NCBI RefSeq assembly: GCF_001612985.1
Contig: NZ_BDBM01000031.1
Coordinates: forward strand, 1 to 64,000
Direction: 5' to 3'
Origin: Nocardia gamkensis NBRC 108242
GTDB lineage: Bacteria > Actinomycetota > Actinomycetes > Mycobacteriales > Mycobacteriaceae
Length of the DNA: 64,000 nucleotides
Part shown: in pieces, positions 24,897 to 33,787 of the stretch
Layout of the letters: every line of letters starts with the position of its first letter
Numbering within the stretch: position 1 is the stretch's first letter
The notes under the pieces: generated by a model
Told to the model about the DNA's origin: nothing
What the model saw: only the letters and a program-made list of their open reading frames with translations
The model's database searches: none
Position numbers and translations under genes: made by a program

Positions 24897-27203
24897 ATGG
24901 GGCAACGCAGGCCCACACGCGGAGTCGGTAATCTGCCGTCGGCGGTCACGAGTTTCGTGGGCCGGCAGCGGGAGATCCGCGAGGTCCGGGCGCTGTTGGC
25001 GACCGCGCGCCTGGTCACGCTGACCGGAGTGGGCGGGGTGGGGAAGACCCGCTTGGCCACCGAGGTCGCCGCTGCGTCCGGCCGCTCGTTCCCGGACGGG
25101 TCGTGGCTGGTGGACCTCGCCGCTGTCGATGATCCGCAACTGGTGGCCCGGGCGGTAGTGGCCGGCCTCGGGATCCCGGATCTGTCGCACCGGACCGCGG
25201 AGGAACAGATCGTGGAGCGCCTCGCCGACCGGCGGGTGCTGATCGTGCTGGACAACTGCGAGCACTTGCTGGACGCGTGCCGCGTGCTGTGCCACCAGTT
25301 GCTGCGCGCCTGCGCCGGGCTGCGGATCCTCACCACCAGCCGTGCGCTGCTGGGCGAGCCGGGCGAGCACGTCTACCCGGTCCGTCCGCTGTCGATGCCC
25401 GCTTCGGACGAGTCGGTGACACCTGTGGCGGTGGCTGGTTTCGACGCGCCCACGCTGCTGGTCGAGCGTGCCAGGGCGGTGCGTCCCGACTTCACGGTCA
25501 CCGAGCGCAATGCGGACGCGGTGGTGCGAACCTGCGAGCGACTGGACGGGATTCCGCTCGCGATCGAACTGGCCGCTTCCCGGCTGCGATCACTGTCCTT
25601 GCAGACGATTCTGGACCGGCTCGAGGATCGGTTCGCGCTGCTGACCGGAGGCGCCCGCGCCGCGCTGCCACGACAGCGGACGCTGCGCGCGCTGATCGAC
25701 TGGAGCTATGAGCTGTGCACACCGGCGGAACAATTGCTGTGGACGCGACTGTCGGTCTTCGCCGGAGTTTTCACCCTGCACGCGGCCGAGGGCGTCTGCG
25801 CAGGCCCTGACCTGCCCCGCGAGCAGGTGCTCGACCTGATCGATCACCTCGTCGCCCAATCGGTCGTCGTCCTCGTCGCGGCGGACGACCAGACGCGCTA
25901 TCGGCTGCTGGAAACGATCCGCGAGTACGGATGGCAGCGGCTGACCGAGCGCGACGAGGCCACCGCGCTGCGCGACCGGCACCGTGACTACTACCGCACG
26001 CTCGCGGAGCGGATCGCCGGGCAGTGGAACGGACCCGGCCAGGAGACCGGCCTGGCGGTGTTGCGCGCCGACCGCGCGAACGTCCGGGCCGCGTTGGAGT
26101 GGGCGACCAGCACTCCGGCGAGTTCGCGCGAGGCGCTGGCTCTGGTGACGGCGCTGCGCTATCACTGGTGCGCCGATGGGTTCCTCGGCTCGGGACGGCG
26201 CTGGGTGGACCGCGCGCTGCGGGTTGCCGTCGACGCCGACCCCGAGCGGATCCACGCGCTCTGGGTAGCGGGATGGGTTCGGGTTCTGCAAGGTGACCTC
26301 GACGCCGCCGACGCGGCACTCGACGAGTGCGTGGCCCGCGCCACGGAAGCCGGGGATCGCCGCGCGCTCGGCTGGGCGAATAGCCTGCGCGCTTCCGCCG
26401 CGGGCTTCCGCGGCGACCTCGCCGCTGCCGTGACCGGTTTCGAGCGAGTGGTCGCGAGCTTCTCCGAGGATGACGAGCTGGTCCGGCTGACGCTCTTCCA
26501 GCTCGCGGTCGCCTACGGCCATGGACGCGATCCGAGGGCGGGCGCGACGGCTCGGCGCGCGATCGAGCTGGCCGACCGGCGCGGCGAGCAGTGGACCAAG
26601 TCGTACGCGGTGTGGGCACTCGGCTACGACCAACTCGTTCGCGGCGACTACGACCAGGCGATGGCCTCCGCGCACGCGGCCCTGGAGATTCAGCGCGAAT
26701 TCAACGACCATGTGGGGACCGCGCTGATGATCGAGCTGCTGGCCTGGACGGCGGCGGCGCGCGGTGAGCATCGCCATGCGGCCCGGCTGCTGGGCGCGAT
26801 CCATACGATGTGGCGGCGAATCGGGACCTCGATCGCCGCGTTCGGGCCGTACATGCCCGAACAGCACGCAGCGTGTGAGCGCAGGGTGATGGAAGCGCTG
26901 CCGGGGACGGTGGTGCGTGCGGAACGGGTGCGTGGCGAAGGGCTCGATCACGACCAGGCGATCACCTACGCGCTCGACCGGAGCGCGAGCGGCCCGCAAC
27001 CCGCGCAGCTGCGCGCCGGGGTGCTGACAGCACGTGAGCGGCAGGTGGCCGAGCTGGTCGCGCAAGGTTTCAGCAACCGGCAGATCGCCGAGCGGCTCGT
27101 CGTATCGCCCCGCACCGTCGACCGGCACGTCGAGAATATCCTCGGCAAACTCGGCTTCTCGTCTCGTAGCCAGGTCGCGGCATGGACGGCACGCCCGCGC
27201 TGA
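24897..27203 (+). CDS. LuxR-type regulator with NB-ARC/STAND ATPase
   Basis: A 768-aa signal-integrating transcription factor. The P-loop GVGGVGKTR is near 44-52. The NB-ARC/AAA region runs to about 300 (VLIVLDNCEHLLDACR Walker B, RILTTSRALL sensor, GIPLAIELAASRLR). Helical TPR-like repeats at about 380-650 form the putative ligand-sensing part. A C-terminal LuxR helix-turn-helix is at about 705-765 (LTARERQVAELVAQGFSNRQI). This is the widespread actinobacterial AfsR/Rv0890c-like group. Targets are unknown; no biosynthetic cluster is adjacent. Confidence 0.88.
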   Translation: MGQRRPTRGVGNLPSAVTSFVGRQREIREVRALLATARLVTLTGVGGVGKTRLATEVAAASGRSFPDGSWLVDLAAVDDPQLVARAVVAGLGIPDLSHRTAEEQIVERLADRRVLIVLDNCEHLLDACRVLCHQLLRACAGLRILTTSRALLGEPGEHVYPVRPLSMPASDESVTPVAVAGFDAPTLLVERARAVRPDFTVTERNADAVVRTCERLDGIPLAIELAASRLRSLSLQTILDRLEDRFALLTGGARAALPRQRTLRALIDWSYELCTPAEQLLWTRLSVFAGVFTLHAAEGVCAGPDLPREQVLDLIDHLVAQSVVVLVAADDQTRYRLLETIREYGWQRLTERDEATALRDRHRDYYRTLAERIAGQWNGPGQETGLAVLRADRANVRAALEWATSTPASSREALALVTALRYHWCADGFLGSGRRWVDRALRVAVDADPERIHALWVAGWVRVLQGDLDAADAALDECVARATEAGDRRALGWANSLRASAAGFRGDLAAAVTGFERVVASFSEDDELVRLTLFQLAVAYGHGRDPRAGATARRAIELADRRGEQWTKSYAVWALGYDQLVRGDYDQAMASAHAALEIQREFNDHVGTALMIELLAWTAAARGEHRHAARLLGAIHTMWRRIGTSIAAFGPYMPEQHAACERRVMEALPGTVVRAERVRGEGLDHDQAITYALDRSASGPQPAQLRAGVLTARERQVAELVAQGFSNRQIAERLVVSPRTVDRHVENILGKLGFSSRSQVAAWTARPR

Positions 27204-27521
27204 ATCCCGGCTCCGGCGGGCACGGCCCGTGCCGCTTCGGGTGCCGCGAACTGCGGAGATGGGTGCAGAAGTGGGTATTTTCACCCATGACCGCGCGGTG
27301 CCGGGTCTGTGATGCTCGTCAGATCGTGACGAGCAGGAGGTCGGTTTTGACAGCGGTTGACAGCGGCGTGAACGCCACCGGCGCCTTCGGCGGCCAGGCG
27401 AGTGGTATCACGGGCGGGAAACGACGGAAGCGTGGCAAACGATCAGCTGACCGCGCGGCGCCGGTCGGCGTCCGGTCGATCGACGGTGATCGCCGCCCGC
27501 GCGTGCGATGGGGGGCCGCAG
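27204..27521. other. Region with palindrome and possible small frame, 318 bases
   Basis: Contains a perfect 9-bp inverted repeat, TGCTCGTCA (27313-27321) and TGACGAGCA (27327-27335), with a 5-base spacer. An AGGAGG overlaps its right end, and two adjacent 10-bp direct repeats TTGACAGCGG (27347-27356, 27357-27366) follow. The palindrome may be an operator or a hairpin in the leader of the small frames that follow. The small frame at 27347 is listed separately. Confidence 0.5.
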
Positions 27522-27529
27522 ATGGATGA
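27347..27529 (+). CDS. Possible small basic protein (60 aa, TTG start)
   Basis: An ideal AGGAGG (27335-27340) lies 6 bases before TTG 27347. The frame encodes about 60 residues, Gly-rich then Arg/Lys-rich (GKRRKRGKRSADR). Its TGA overlaps the start region of the 87-aa frame at 27522, as in a coupled pair. Nothing is recognised and it is too short for a confident call. It is supported only by the ribosome-binding site and the overlap. Confidence 0.3.
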   Translation: MTAVDSGVNATGAFGGQASGITGGKRRKRGKRSADRAAPVGVRSIDGDRRPRVRWGAADG

Positions 27530-27785
27530 GGTCCGAACCGAAGCCGACGGCCTCGGCGTCACCTGGCGGGTATTGCAGGATCATCTGATCTCCATCGTCG
27601 CGGTGCACAGCGCGTCCGACCCCGCGCCGATCGTCTCCTTCGGCCCCGACGCCTATCCGGATCTCGTGCAAGCACGCGAACTTCTTCCGGAGCTGACCAG
27701 GTTGTGGGACGCGGTGCGGCACGATTTCTGGGCGAAGCTCATTCCGCCGCCACCCGGATCGTCGAGATCACGGCGATGGGCGTGA
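27522..27785 (+). CDS. Small hypothetical protein (87 aa)
   Basis: An 87-aa protein with an alternating strand pattern at residues 10-45 (VTWRVLQDHLISIVAVHS) followed by a helix (YPDLVQARELLPELTRLWDAV) and a Pro/Arg tail. It is convergent with the LuxR regulator at 27808. No family, signal or membrane segment is recognised. The composition is much less biased than in the overlapping frames, which supports a real gene. Confidence 0.5.
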   Translation: MDEVRTEADGLGVTWRVLQDHLISIVAVHSASDPAPIVSFGPDAYPDLVQARELLPELTRLWDAVRHDFWAKLIPPPPGSSRSRRWA

Positions 27786-27807
27786 CCGCGGCACCTCGCG
27801 CGAGGCG

Positions 27808-30621
27808 TCACGGAAGTACCGAACGCGGCATGGCGGCGGCGATCTCGCGCCGCGACCGGAGGTCGAGCTTGGCCAGGATGTTCGACACATGTGACTGAAT
27901 CGTGCGGCGCGACAAGAACATCTGCGCTGCTATATCCGCATTGGAGCAACCTTCGGCGACCAGCGCGGCGACCTTGCGCTCGGTGTCGGTCAGCGCCGCC
28001 CAGCCGGATTTGGGCCGATTGCGCCGGCCGCGCACACCCAGTCGGATCCCGTGTGGCCGGACCCGTGCGGCCGCACGGGCGCTGTCCCACGACGCACCCA
28101 GGCGACCGTAGAGCCCTATCGCCGTGTCCAGCGCGCCGCGGGCCTCGGCCTCTCGTCCCGAAGCGGCGAGCAGCACGGCGGCGTTCTCGTGTGCCTGCGC
28201 TTCGTAGAGCGGCCACCCGGACTGCCGGAACGCATGCGCGGCGGCGAAGAGCGTTTCGGGATCGCCGTCTGCCAGGGCTCGGCACAGCAGGGCCGTTCCG
28301 GTCCGGCCCGCAGTCTTCTGCCGAGCCAGCAGTTCGTCCGCGCCCGCTACCACCGACCGAGCCGCGGCCTCGTCGCCGACGTCCGAGGCCAGCCGGGCGA
28401 TGTCCGGGTAGATGTAGTGCAGGGTGGACGCGGTCAGGCCATCGGCCAGTCGCCGCTGGGTGTCGACCAGCAGCTCCAGCGCCAGCTCCGGACGGCCACG
28501 GGCCTCGTGCGTCAACGCCTTCACCCAGGGGTGGAACTGCGCGTAACCGGTGCTTCCCAGCCGGTCGTCCGGCCCGGGAACGGCATCGGGGTCCGGCAGG
28601 AAGGTGCCGCGGTGGATTCCGATGAAGGCCGCCAGGCTGTGTGCGACGGGCGCGTACCCGAGGACATCGGGCGCCGCCAGACTCGCCTCGCATTCGGCCA
28701 GCGCGTCGTCCCAGCGGCCGTCGAGCAGATACAGCCGCGCCTTGGCCAGCAGGTTGGGGGCGAGGTAGACACCGTGCATCCGGCGGTTGTGCCCGATGGC
28801 CGTCTGCAGCGTCTGTTCGGCGTCGGCGAGCCGATCGAGTTCGATCAGGCAGTGCGCGTACAGCACGTACGGATCGAACTGGTCCGATCCGGTGCCGTCC
28901 TCGAAGACGGTGAGGATTCGGGTACTCAGATCCAGCGCCTCGTCGAGATAGCCCTGGGTGTAGCGGACCGCACCCAAGGCCATGAGTCCGTATCCGGTGG
29001 CGAGCGGGGTGCCACTGGCCTGTCCCGTCGACACGGCCCGCCGGCCCGCGCGCTCCGCCGCCTCGAACCGCTCGAGAAAGAAATTGTCCAGTGCGCACAT
29101 TCCCACGAGCCTGCCCGCGTCCTCGGCGCCGAGTTCCATCGTGGACAGGGCTGTCTCGGCGACCGCGACGGCGTCGGCCAAGCGGCCTTGTGATTGGCAG
29201 ACTTGGACGAGCAGCCAGGTGAGTTCGACATCGTGGTCGTGTTCCGGTCGGGTGCGCAGCGCGGTGCGCACCACGGCTTCGGCTTCGGCGGCGCGGCCGT
29301 TCCACAGCAGCGCCCTGGCCTGCCAGCGGACCAGAACCGAACGCGAGGCGCCGTCGAGGTCTGTCGCGGTCGCCGCGCGGCTCAGCAACTGCACCGCGAG
29401 TTCGGGGGCCCGCACGATCAACTTGCCTGCCACGGCCGTCAACCAGTCGAGGCTTGTCCGATCCAGTTCGTGGCCGCCCGCCGACAGGTAGTACGCGACT
29501 CGCTCGAGCGGCGCGCCGGTCGCTTGCAGGACCTGCCCGGCCCTCCGGAGCAGGTCGGAGCGCAGCGAATCGGGTAACTGGTCGGCCAGCACGTCTCGCA
29601 CGAGGTCGTGGCGGAACACGAGTTCGGAATCGACCCGCGCGAGCAGCCCGCTGTCCATCGCTTCGGAGACCGCCCGCCAGACATCCAGCAGCGGGCTGTC
29701 CAGCACGGCCGACAGTTCCCCCACGTCGATGACGGGTCCGAGGGCAGCGGCCATCGGCAGCATGTCCCGCGTGGGACGGGACAGGAGTCCGAGGCGCTGG
29801 ATGATCGCGGTCGACAGGGAGGCGGAGGACGGTTCGCCGGAGTCCGGTAGCGGCGCGGCGGTTTCGGCGACCAGTGTGATCGCCTCCGCGCGGAGCAACG
29901 CGGCCACCAATTCGGTGATGTGCAGCGGGTTTCCCCGCGCACCGGCCACGATTCGCAGCAAACCCGGCCCCGGCGGAGCGCCGACCAGAAGCCCGACCAG
30001 CGCCGACGCGGCCGAGTCGGGCAGTGCGCCGAGCCGTATCACCGGGGCCTGCCGTTCGACGAGTTCGGCCGACAGCGCCGCGAACGCCGGGTCCGCGGGC
30101 AGCGGACGGGCCGCGAGCACCAGTAGCAGCGGCAGCGCGTCGACCAGTGCGCACAGTCGCCGCAGTACCGACAGGCTCGGCGCGTCGGCCCAATGGACGT
30201 CGTCCATGATCAGTGCCACCGGAGCGGCGGCGCACCAAGCGTCGATCCGATCCAGAATCCCCTCGCTGACGGCGAACTCGTGCGTCGCCGCGGCGTCGCC
30301 CGCGCGATCCCCGCTGTGCAGCAGCGGGCGACTCGGATCCGGGCCGCCGCCGGGCGCGGTGTCATCGGCTGCCGGCCAGGAGCGCACCGCGGCGAACGGT
30401 ACATCGCGCTGCAATTCCACCGCCGCGCCGGTGCGAACCCGCAGGCCCGCCGCCGCGATTCGGGCACCGGCGGCCTCCAGCAGCGCCGTCTTGCCGATAC
30501 CGGGCTCACCTTCCACCAGCACCACCGCCCCCTGTCCCGCGGCGACTCGGCGCGCGAGCACCGCCAGGTTCTCGATCTCGGCATCACGACCGAGGAAGAC
30601 CGGCGCGGGGAACTTCTGCAT
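27808..30621 (-). CDS. LAL-family (MalT-like) LuxR regulator
   Basis: A large ATP-binding LuxR regulator of about 937 aa. Residues 8-40 contain the GRDAEI start motif and Walker A GEPGIGKTALLEA. Walker B is in VALIMDDVHWADAPS. A long TPR-like helical region follows to about 860, and a C-terminal helix-turn-helix ends the protein (LTDTERKVAALVAEGCSNADI, IQSHVSNILAKL). The start is uncertain: ATG 30621, 30639 and 30684 are in frame and none has a good ribosome-binding site; 30621 places the conserved GRD motif at a normal distance. It is divergent from the kinase gene at 30812, which it could regulate. Confidence 0.87.
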   Translation of the reverse strand: MQKFPAPVFLGRDAEIENLAVLARRVAAGQGAVVLVEGEPGIGKTALLEAAGARIAAAGLRVRTGAAVELQRDVPFAAVRSWPAADDTAPGGGPDPSRPLLHSGDRAGDAAATHEFAVSEGILDRIDAWCAAAPVALIMDDVHWADAPSLSVLRRLCALVDALPLLLVLAARPLPADPAFAALSAELVERQAPVIRLGALPDSAASALVGLLVGAPPGPGLLRIVAGARGNPLHITELVAALLRAEAITLVAETAAPLPDSGEPSSASLSTAIIQRLGLLSRPTRDMLPMAAALGPVIDVGELSAVLDSPLLDVWRAVSEAMDSGLLARVDSELVFRHDLVRDVLADQLPDSLRSDLLRRAGQVLQATGAPLERVAYYLSAGGHELDRTSLDWLTAVAGKLIVRAPELAVQLLSRAATATDLDGASRSVLVRWQARALLWNGRAAEAEAVVRTALRTRPEHDHDVELTWLLVQVCQSQGRLADAVAVAETALSTMELGAEDAGRLVGMCALDNFFLERFEAAERAGRRAVSTGQASGTPLATGYGLMALGAVRYTQGYLDEALDLSTRILTVFEDGTGSDQFDPYVLYAHCLIELDRLADAEQTLQTAIGHNRRMHGVYLAPNLLAKARLYLLDGRWDDALAECEASLAAPDVLGYAPVAHSLAAFIGIHRGTFLPDPDAVPGPDDRLGSTGYAQFHPWVKALTHEARGRPELALELLVDTQRRLADGLTASTLHYIYPDIARLASDVGDEAAARSVVAGADELLARQKTAGRTGTALLCRALADGDPETLFAAAHAFRQSGWPLYEAQAHENAAVLLAASGREAEARGALDTAIGLYGRLGASWDSARAAARVRPHGIRLGVRGRRNRPKSGWAALTDTERKVAALVAEGCSNADIAAQMFLSRRTIQSHVSNILAKLDLRSRREIAAAMPRSVLP

Positions 30622-30811
30622 GCGGGTGAGCTTATGCATCGCGGGCGATGAGCCGATCGAGCGTCCGGGCCCGGCCCGGGCCATACGGATATTTCTCTCG
30701 GATTCGACGGATGTTCCCTCGGCTCGGCTGCCCTACCGTCCCTGAGGCGTGCCCGATGGCGCGGAACTCGGTTGAGCGAGCAGCCGAACCCAGCAAGCGG
30801 AGGAGTGTCCA

Positions 30812-32008
30812 TTGGCGTCCAGTGCTTCCAAGCCCGTACTGGAGGTTGTGCGGGGGATCGCCCGCATCGGTGGTCATGTCGCGAAGGAAACGGTGACCCG
30901 GCAGCGGGCCCGTATCCCGAGCGACGTGCCGGTGACCGGCCGTGAAGTGACAGCGGAATGGCTGACCGCCGTGCTGTGCGGTGGACACCCCGGTGCGGAA
31001 GTCGACTCCTTCGAGACGCAGGACGTGAGCGCGGGCACCTCCACCCGCTGGAAGCTCAGCGTGACCTACAACGCCGCGGGCCGGGCGGCAGGCCTGCCGG
31101 AGGAGTTGTTCGCGAAGACCACCGCGGAGTTCAAACAGCGCCTCACCTTGGACCTGGCCGGAATCATCGGCGGTGAGCCGGGTTTCTTCACCCACCTACG
31201 GCCGGCCCTCGATATCGAGGCGCCGCGCGGCTACCACAGCGCTGTCGACTATCGGTCGGGCCGGACGATCTCTTTGCTCGAGGACATCGTCAGCACCAAA
31301 GGCGCCACCTTCTGCACACCGCAGACGCCGATCGACCGCACCGAGATCGAGGATCTGTTGCGCACGATGGCCACGTGGCACGCCCGCTACTGGAACGATG
31401 CCGAGCTGGAGGCCCATCGGTGGCTGAAGCCGCCGCGGGCGCATTTCGCCAACCTCGACCGGTTGATCGGCATGTCGAAACGCGCGCGGGTAGGAGCCCG
31501 GCGAGCGGCGGCGGTGATACCGGAAACGCTGGCGCACGACCACGACCGGCTCTATCACGCGCTGCAACGATCGCTGGAGATAGCCAGCACCGGTGCACAG
31601 ACTTTTCTGCACGGCGACAGCCACATCGGCAACACCTACAGAACCTCCAGCGGTCGAATGGGTTTCACCGACTGGCAAGTGGTCTTGCGCGGCAGCTGGG
31701 CGTACGACGTCGCCTATGTGGTCGGTTCCGGTCTCGCCGTGCAGGACCGGCGGGATTGGGAGCGTGAACTGCTGGCCGTCTACCTCGACCACGTCGCGGC
31801 ATGCGGTGCGCCCGCGCCCGATTTCGACACCGCGTGGCTGGCCTACCGGCAGCAGGCGTTGTACCCGTATTTCATCTGGTTGGCGACCATCGGCCACAGC
31901 GCTATCCAGCCGAGATACCAACCGGACGAGATCTGCCTCGGCATCATCGAGCGCACCGCCAACGCGGTGCTGGACCTCGACGCCGTGAAAGCGCTGGAAG
32001 AGGGTTAG
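30812..32008 (+). CDS. APH/choline-kinase-fold phosphotransferase
   Basis: A 398-aa small-molecule kinase-like protein. The catalytic loop HGDSHIGNTY (HxDxxxxN) is near 266-275 and the metal-binding TDWQ near 285 takes the place of DFD/DWE. A Lys in ELFAKTT near 95 may be the ATP-binding lysine. This is the aminoglycoside phosphotransferase superfamily in the broad sense (DUF1679/EcKinase-like branch). Start is TTG 30812 behind GGAGGAG. The ThrRS-editing-like gene follows after 3 bases, implying one transcript. The substrate is unknown; it could phosphorylate a metabolite made or modified by the next genes. Confidence 0.8.
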   Translation: MASSASKPVLEVVRGIARIGGHVAKETVTRQRARIPSDVPVTGREVTAEWLTAVLCGGHPGAEVDSFETQDVSAGTSTRWKLSVTYNAAGRAAGLPEELFAKTTAEFKQRLTLDLAGIIGGEPGFFTHLRPALDIEAPRGYHSAVDYRSGRTISLLEDIVSTKGATFCTPQTPIDRTEIEDLLRTMATWHARYWNDAELEAHRWLKPPRAHFANLDRLIGMSKRARVGARRAAAVIPETLAHDHDRLYHALQRSLEIASTGAQTFLHGDSHIGNTYRTSSGRMGFTDWQVVLRGSWAYDVAYVVGSGLAVQDRRDWERELLAVYLDHVAACGAPAPDFDTAWLAYRQQALYPYFIWLATIGHSAIQPRYQPDEICLGIIERTANAVLDLDAVKALEEG

Positions 32009-32011
32009 GCC

Positions 32012-32542
32012 GTGCAGATCATCAGTACTCGCTGCCGGACCTTCGAGTACACAGTGACGGCGCAGGGGCCGTGCGCGGTCGATATGGAGTGGGGGATCGG
32101 GGTACGCAAGTGTTTCCGGGATTGCCTGCGGGTGTCCGTCGGCGTGCGTCACGGGGAGCTCACTCTCGCGGGTGCGGCCGTGCAGACCGTTCTGCGCATC
32201 GCCGGCGAGACCGATGCGCGGGAGGTCGTCATCGACGGCGTCGCCCATGTGCCGGGTGATCGCCCGGGTGTCACCGCCGCGGTGGATGTGCTTTCGGCAC
32301 TCGCCGACACCCTGGACGTGCTGGTGGAAATGACCGAACGTCTGGAGCAGCGCGGCGAACGAGTCCACCTGATGCCGTTCGGCTGGCACAGGGAGTGTCA
32401 CACCGAGGCGGTGGTGGGGCCTGGCGCACGGCAGATCATCCGGCTTCCGGTGGACGGCAACGTTCCCGTGCATCCGCGGTTTCGCGGCATGCGTCCACTG
32501 TCCGATCGGCGGCGCCGTGGGCGTTGTGTGACCGGTTTCTGA
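32012..32542 (+). CDS. Free-standing archaeal-type threonyl-tRNA synthetase editing-domain protein
   Basis: A 176-aa protein that aligns by eye over most of its length with the N-terminal editing domain of archaeal ThrRS (tRNA-Thr_ED, a D-aminoacyl-tRNA deacylase fold). Features are an MQIIST...FEYTV start, the strand VVIDGVAHVPG (family PFAHLS region with the conserved His), a helix before RGERVHLMPFGWHRECH (family RG.NV.KAPFGYYKAF), and a poorer match where the family has GHPLAE. Such domains hydrolyse mischarged Ser-tRNA(Thr) or D-amino acids from tRNA. GTG 32012 follows the kinase stop by 3 bases. Its function in a bacterium with its own ThrRS is unclear. Confidence 0.65.
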   Translation: MQIISTRCRTFEYTVTAQGPCAVDMEWGIGVRKCFRDCLRVSVGVRHGELTLAGAAVQTVLRIAGETDAREVVIDGVAHVPGDRPGVTAAVDVLSALADTLDVLVEMTERLEQRGERVHLMPFGWHRECHTEAVVGPGARQIIRLPVDGNVPVHPRFRGMRPLSDRRRRGRCVTGF

Positions 32543-32718
32543 TGAGGAAGCTCCCCGGTCGTCTGCCCACAGCGCTTCGCACCGGGTACGGCGTTGACCC
32601 TCCCGCCACGGGAGAGTCCACCATGTCGGCAACGCTCCTTTCGTCGCCCGCCACACGCGCGGCCGGGTAGCGAGGAGCCGCGAGATGACCTGATGATCTG
32701 CACTCGGGGAGGCATGGC

Positions 32719-33708
32719 ATGGCCACGGTGATGAACGTCGACGCGCGCGGTACGCAGCACTGCGAGACGACGGCCCTGGGAGTACTGCTACGGCATCAGG
32801 GAATCGATCTGTCCGAGCCCATGCTGTTCGGCCTCGGCTCCGGTCTGTCCTTCGTCTACTGGGACAGCAAGAACATGGGCTTCCCCTTCCTCGGGGGACG
32901 GGTCAAGCCTTTCGACCTCACCAGGAACCTGGCCGCCGCGCTCGGACTGGAACTCTCGGTCGAGGAGACCACATCCGCCCGCCGGGCTTGGGAGAACGTG
33001 GTCGCCCCCATTGATGCCGGCCTCCCCGTAGGACTGCAACTCGACAGCTACTACCTGGACTACTTCAGCTCGAAGGTGCACTTCGGTGGTCACGTCGTCG
33101 CCGTGTACGGCTACGACGACCACGACGCCTACCTGGTGGACACCGACCAGCAAGGTGGAGCGGTATCCACCAGCCTGACCGGCCTCGCCCGGGCCAGGGC
33201 CGCGCGCGGACCGATGACCGCCAGGCACCGGTCCTTCACCCTCACCGCTGGGCGGAACCCGCCCTCCCCGCACAGCCGTATCGTTCCCGCCATCACCGCC
33301 TGCGCCGAGGCTTTCCTCAACCCGCCCATCGCCAACCTCGGTCACAGAGGCATCGAGAAGGCGGGCAAGCTGGTGCCCACGTGGCTCCGGCGCACCGACG
33401 ACCCGCAGCGGGATCTCGCCCAGGCCGCCCTCTTGATGGAGAAGGCCGGCACCGGCGGCGCGCTGTTTCGGAACTTCTACCGCGATTTCCTCGCCGAATG
33501 CACCCAGACCCTCGACAGCAGCCACCTGCGCACCGGCCACGGGCTGTACACCGAGGCAGCCACCCTCTGGACGGAAGTCGCGGCATTGATCGCACAAGCC
33601 GGTGAATCGGGCGATGAGCGGCTCCTCGCACAGGCAGGCTCCCTTCTCCAGGATCTTTCGCGGGTGGAGTACGAGGCCATGCGGGCGCTGAACTGCCTGG
33701 GACGGTAG
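32719..33708 (+). CDS. BtrH N-terminal domain / DUF4872 family protein
   Basis: A 329-aa protein with the BtrH-type papain-like N-terminal half: QHCETTALGVLLRHQG carries the putative Cys, FVYWDSKNMGFPFLGGR follows, and GGHVVAVYGYDDHDAYLVDTD holds the His-Asp pair. The helical C-terminal half corresponds to DUF4872. BtrH of butirosin synthesis transfers an acyl group from an acyl-carrier protein to an aminoglycoside amine, so an amide-forming or amide-cleaving role is possible. It starts at ATG 32719 behind GGGGAGG, 176 bases after the editing-domain gene on the same strand. No carrier protein is nearby, so the acyl donor may be another thioester or aminoacyl-tRNA. Confidence 0.75.
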   Translation: MATVMNVDARGTQHCETTALGVLLRHQGIDLSEPMLFGLGSGLSFVYWDSKNMGFPFLGGRVKPFDLTRNLAAALGLELSVEETTSARRAWENVVAPIDAGLPVGLQLDSYYLDYFSSKVHFGGHVVAVYGYDDHDAYLVDTDQQGGAVSTSLTGLARARAARGPMTARHRSFTLTAGRNPPSPHSRIVPAITACAEAFLNPPIANLGHRGIEKAGKLVPTWLRRTDDPQRDLAQAALLMEKAGTGGALFRNFYRDFLAECTQTLDSSHLRTGHGLYTEAATLWTEVAALIAQAGESGDERLLAQAGSLLQDLSRVEYEAMRALNCLGR

Positions 33709-33787
33709 CGCTTCGAACGCCGCCCCTGCCCGTGCCGCACGGGTGGGTTCGAAGCCCTGTTCGGCGAATTCTTCTCGCTCACCGGGA

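Noticed and set aside
25590..30238. Very long minus- and plus-strand frames opposite the two LuxR regulators
   Set aside because: Complete overlap with clear P-loop/HTH genes in another frame.
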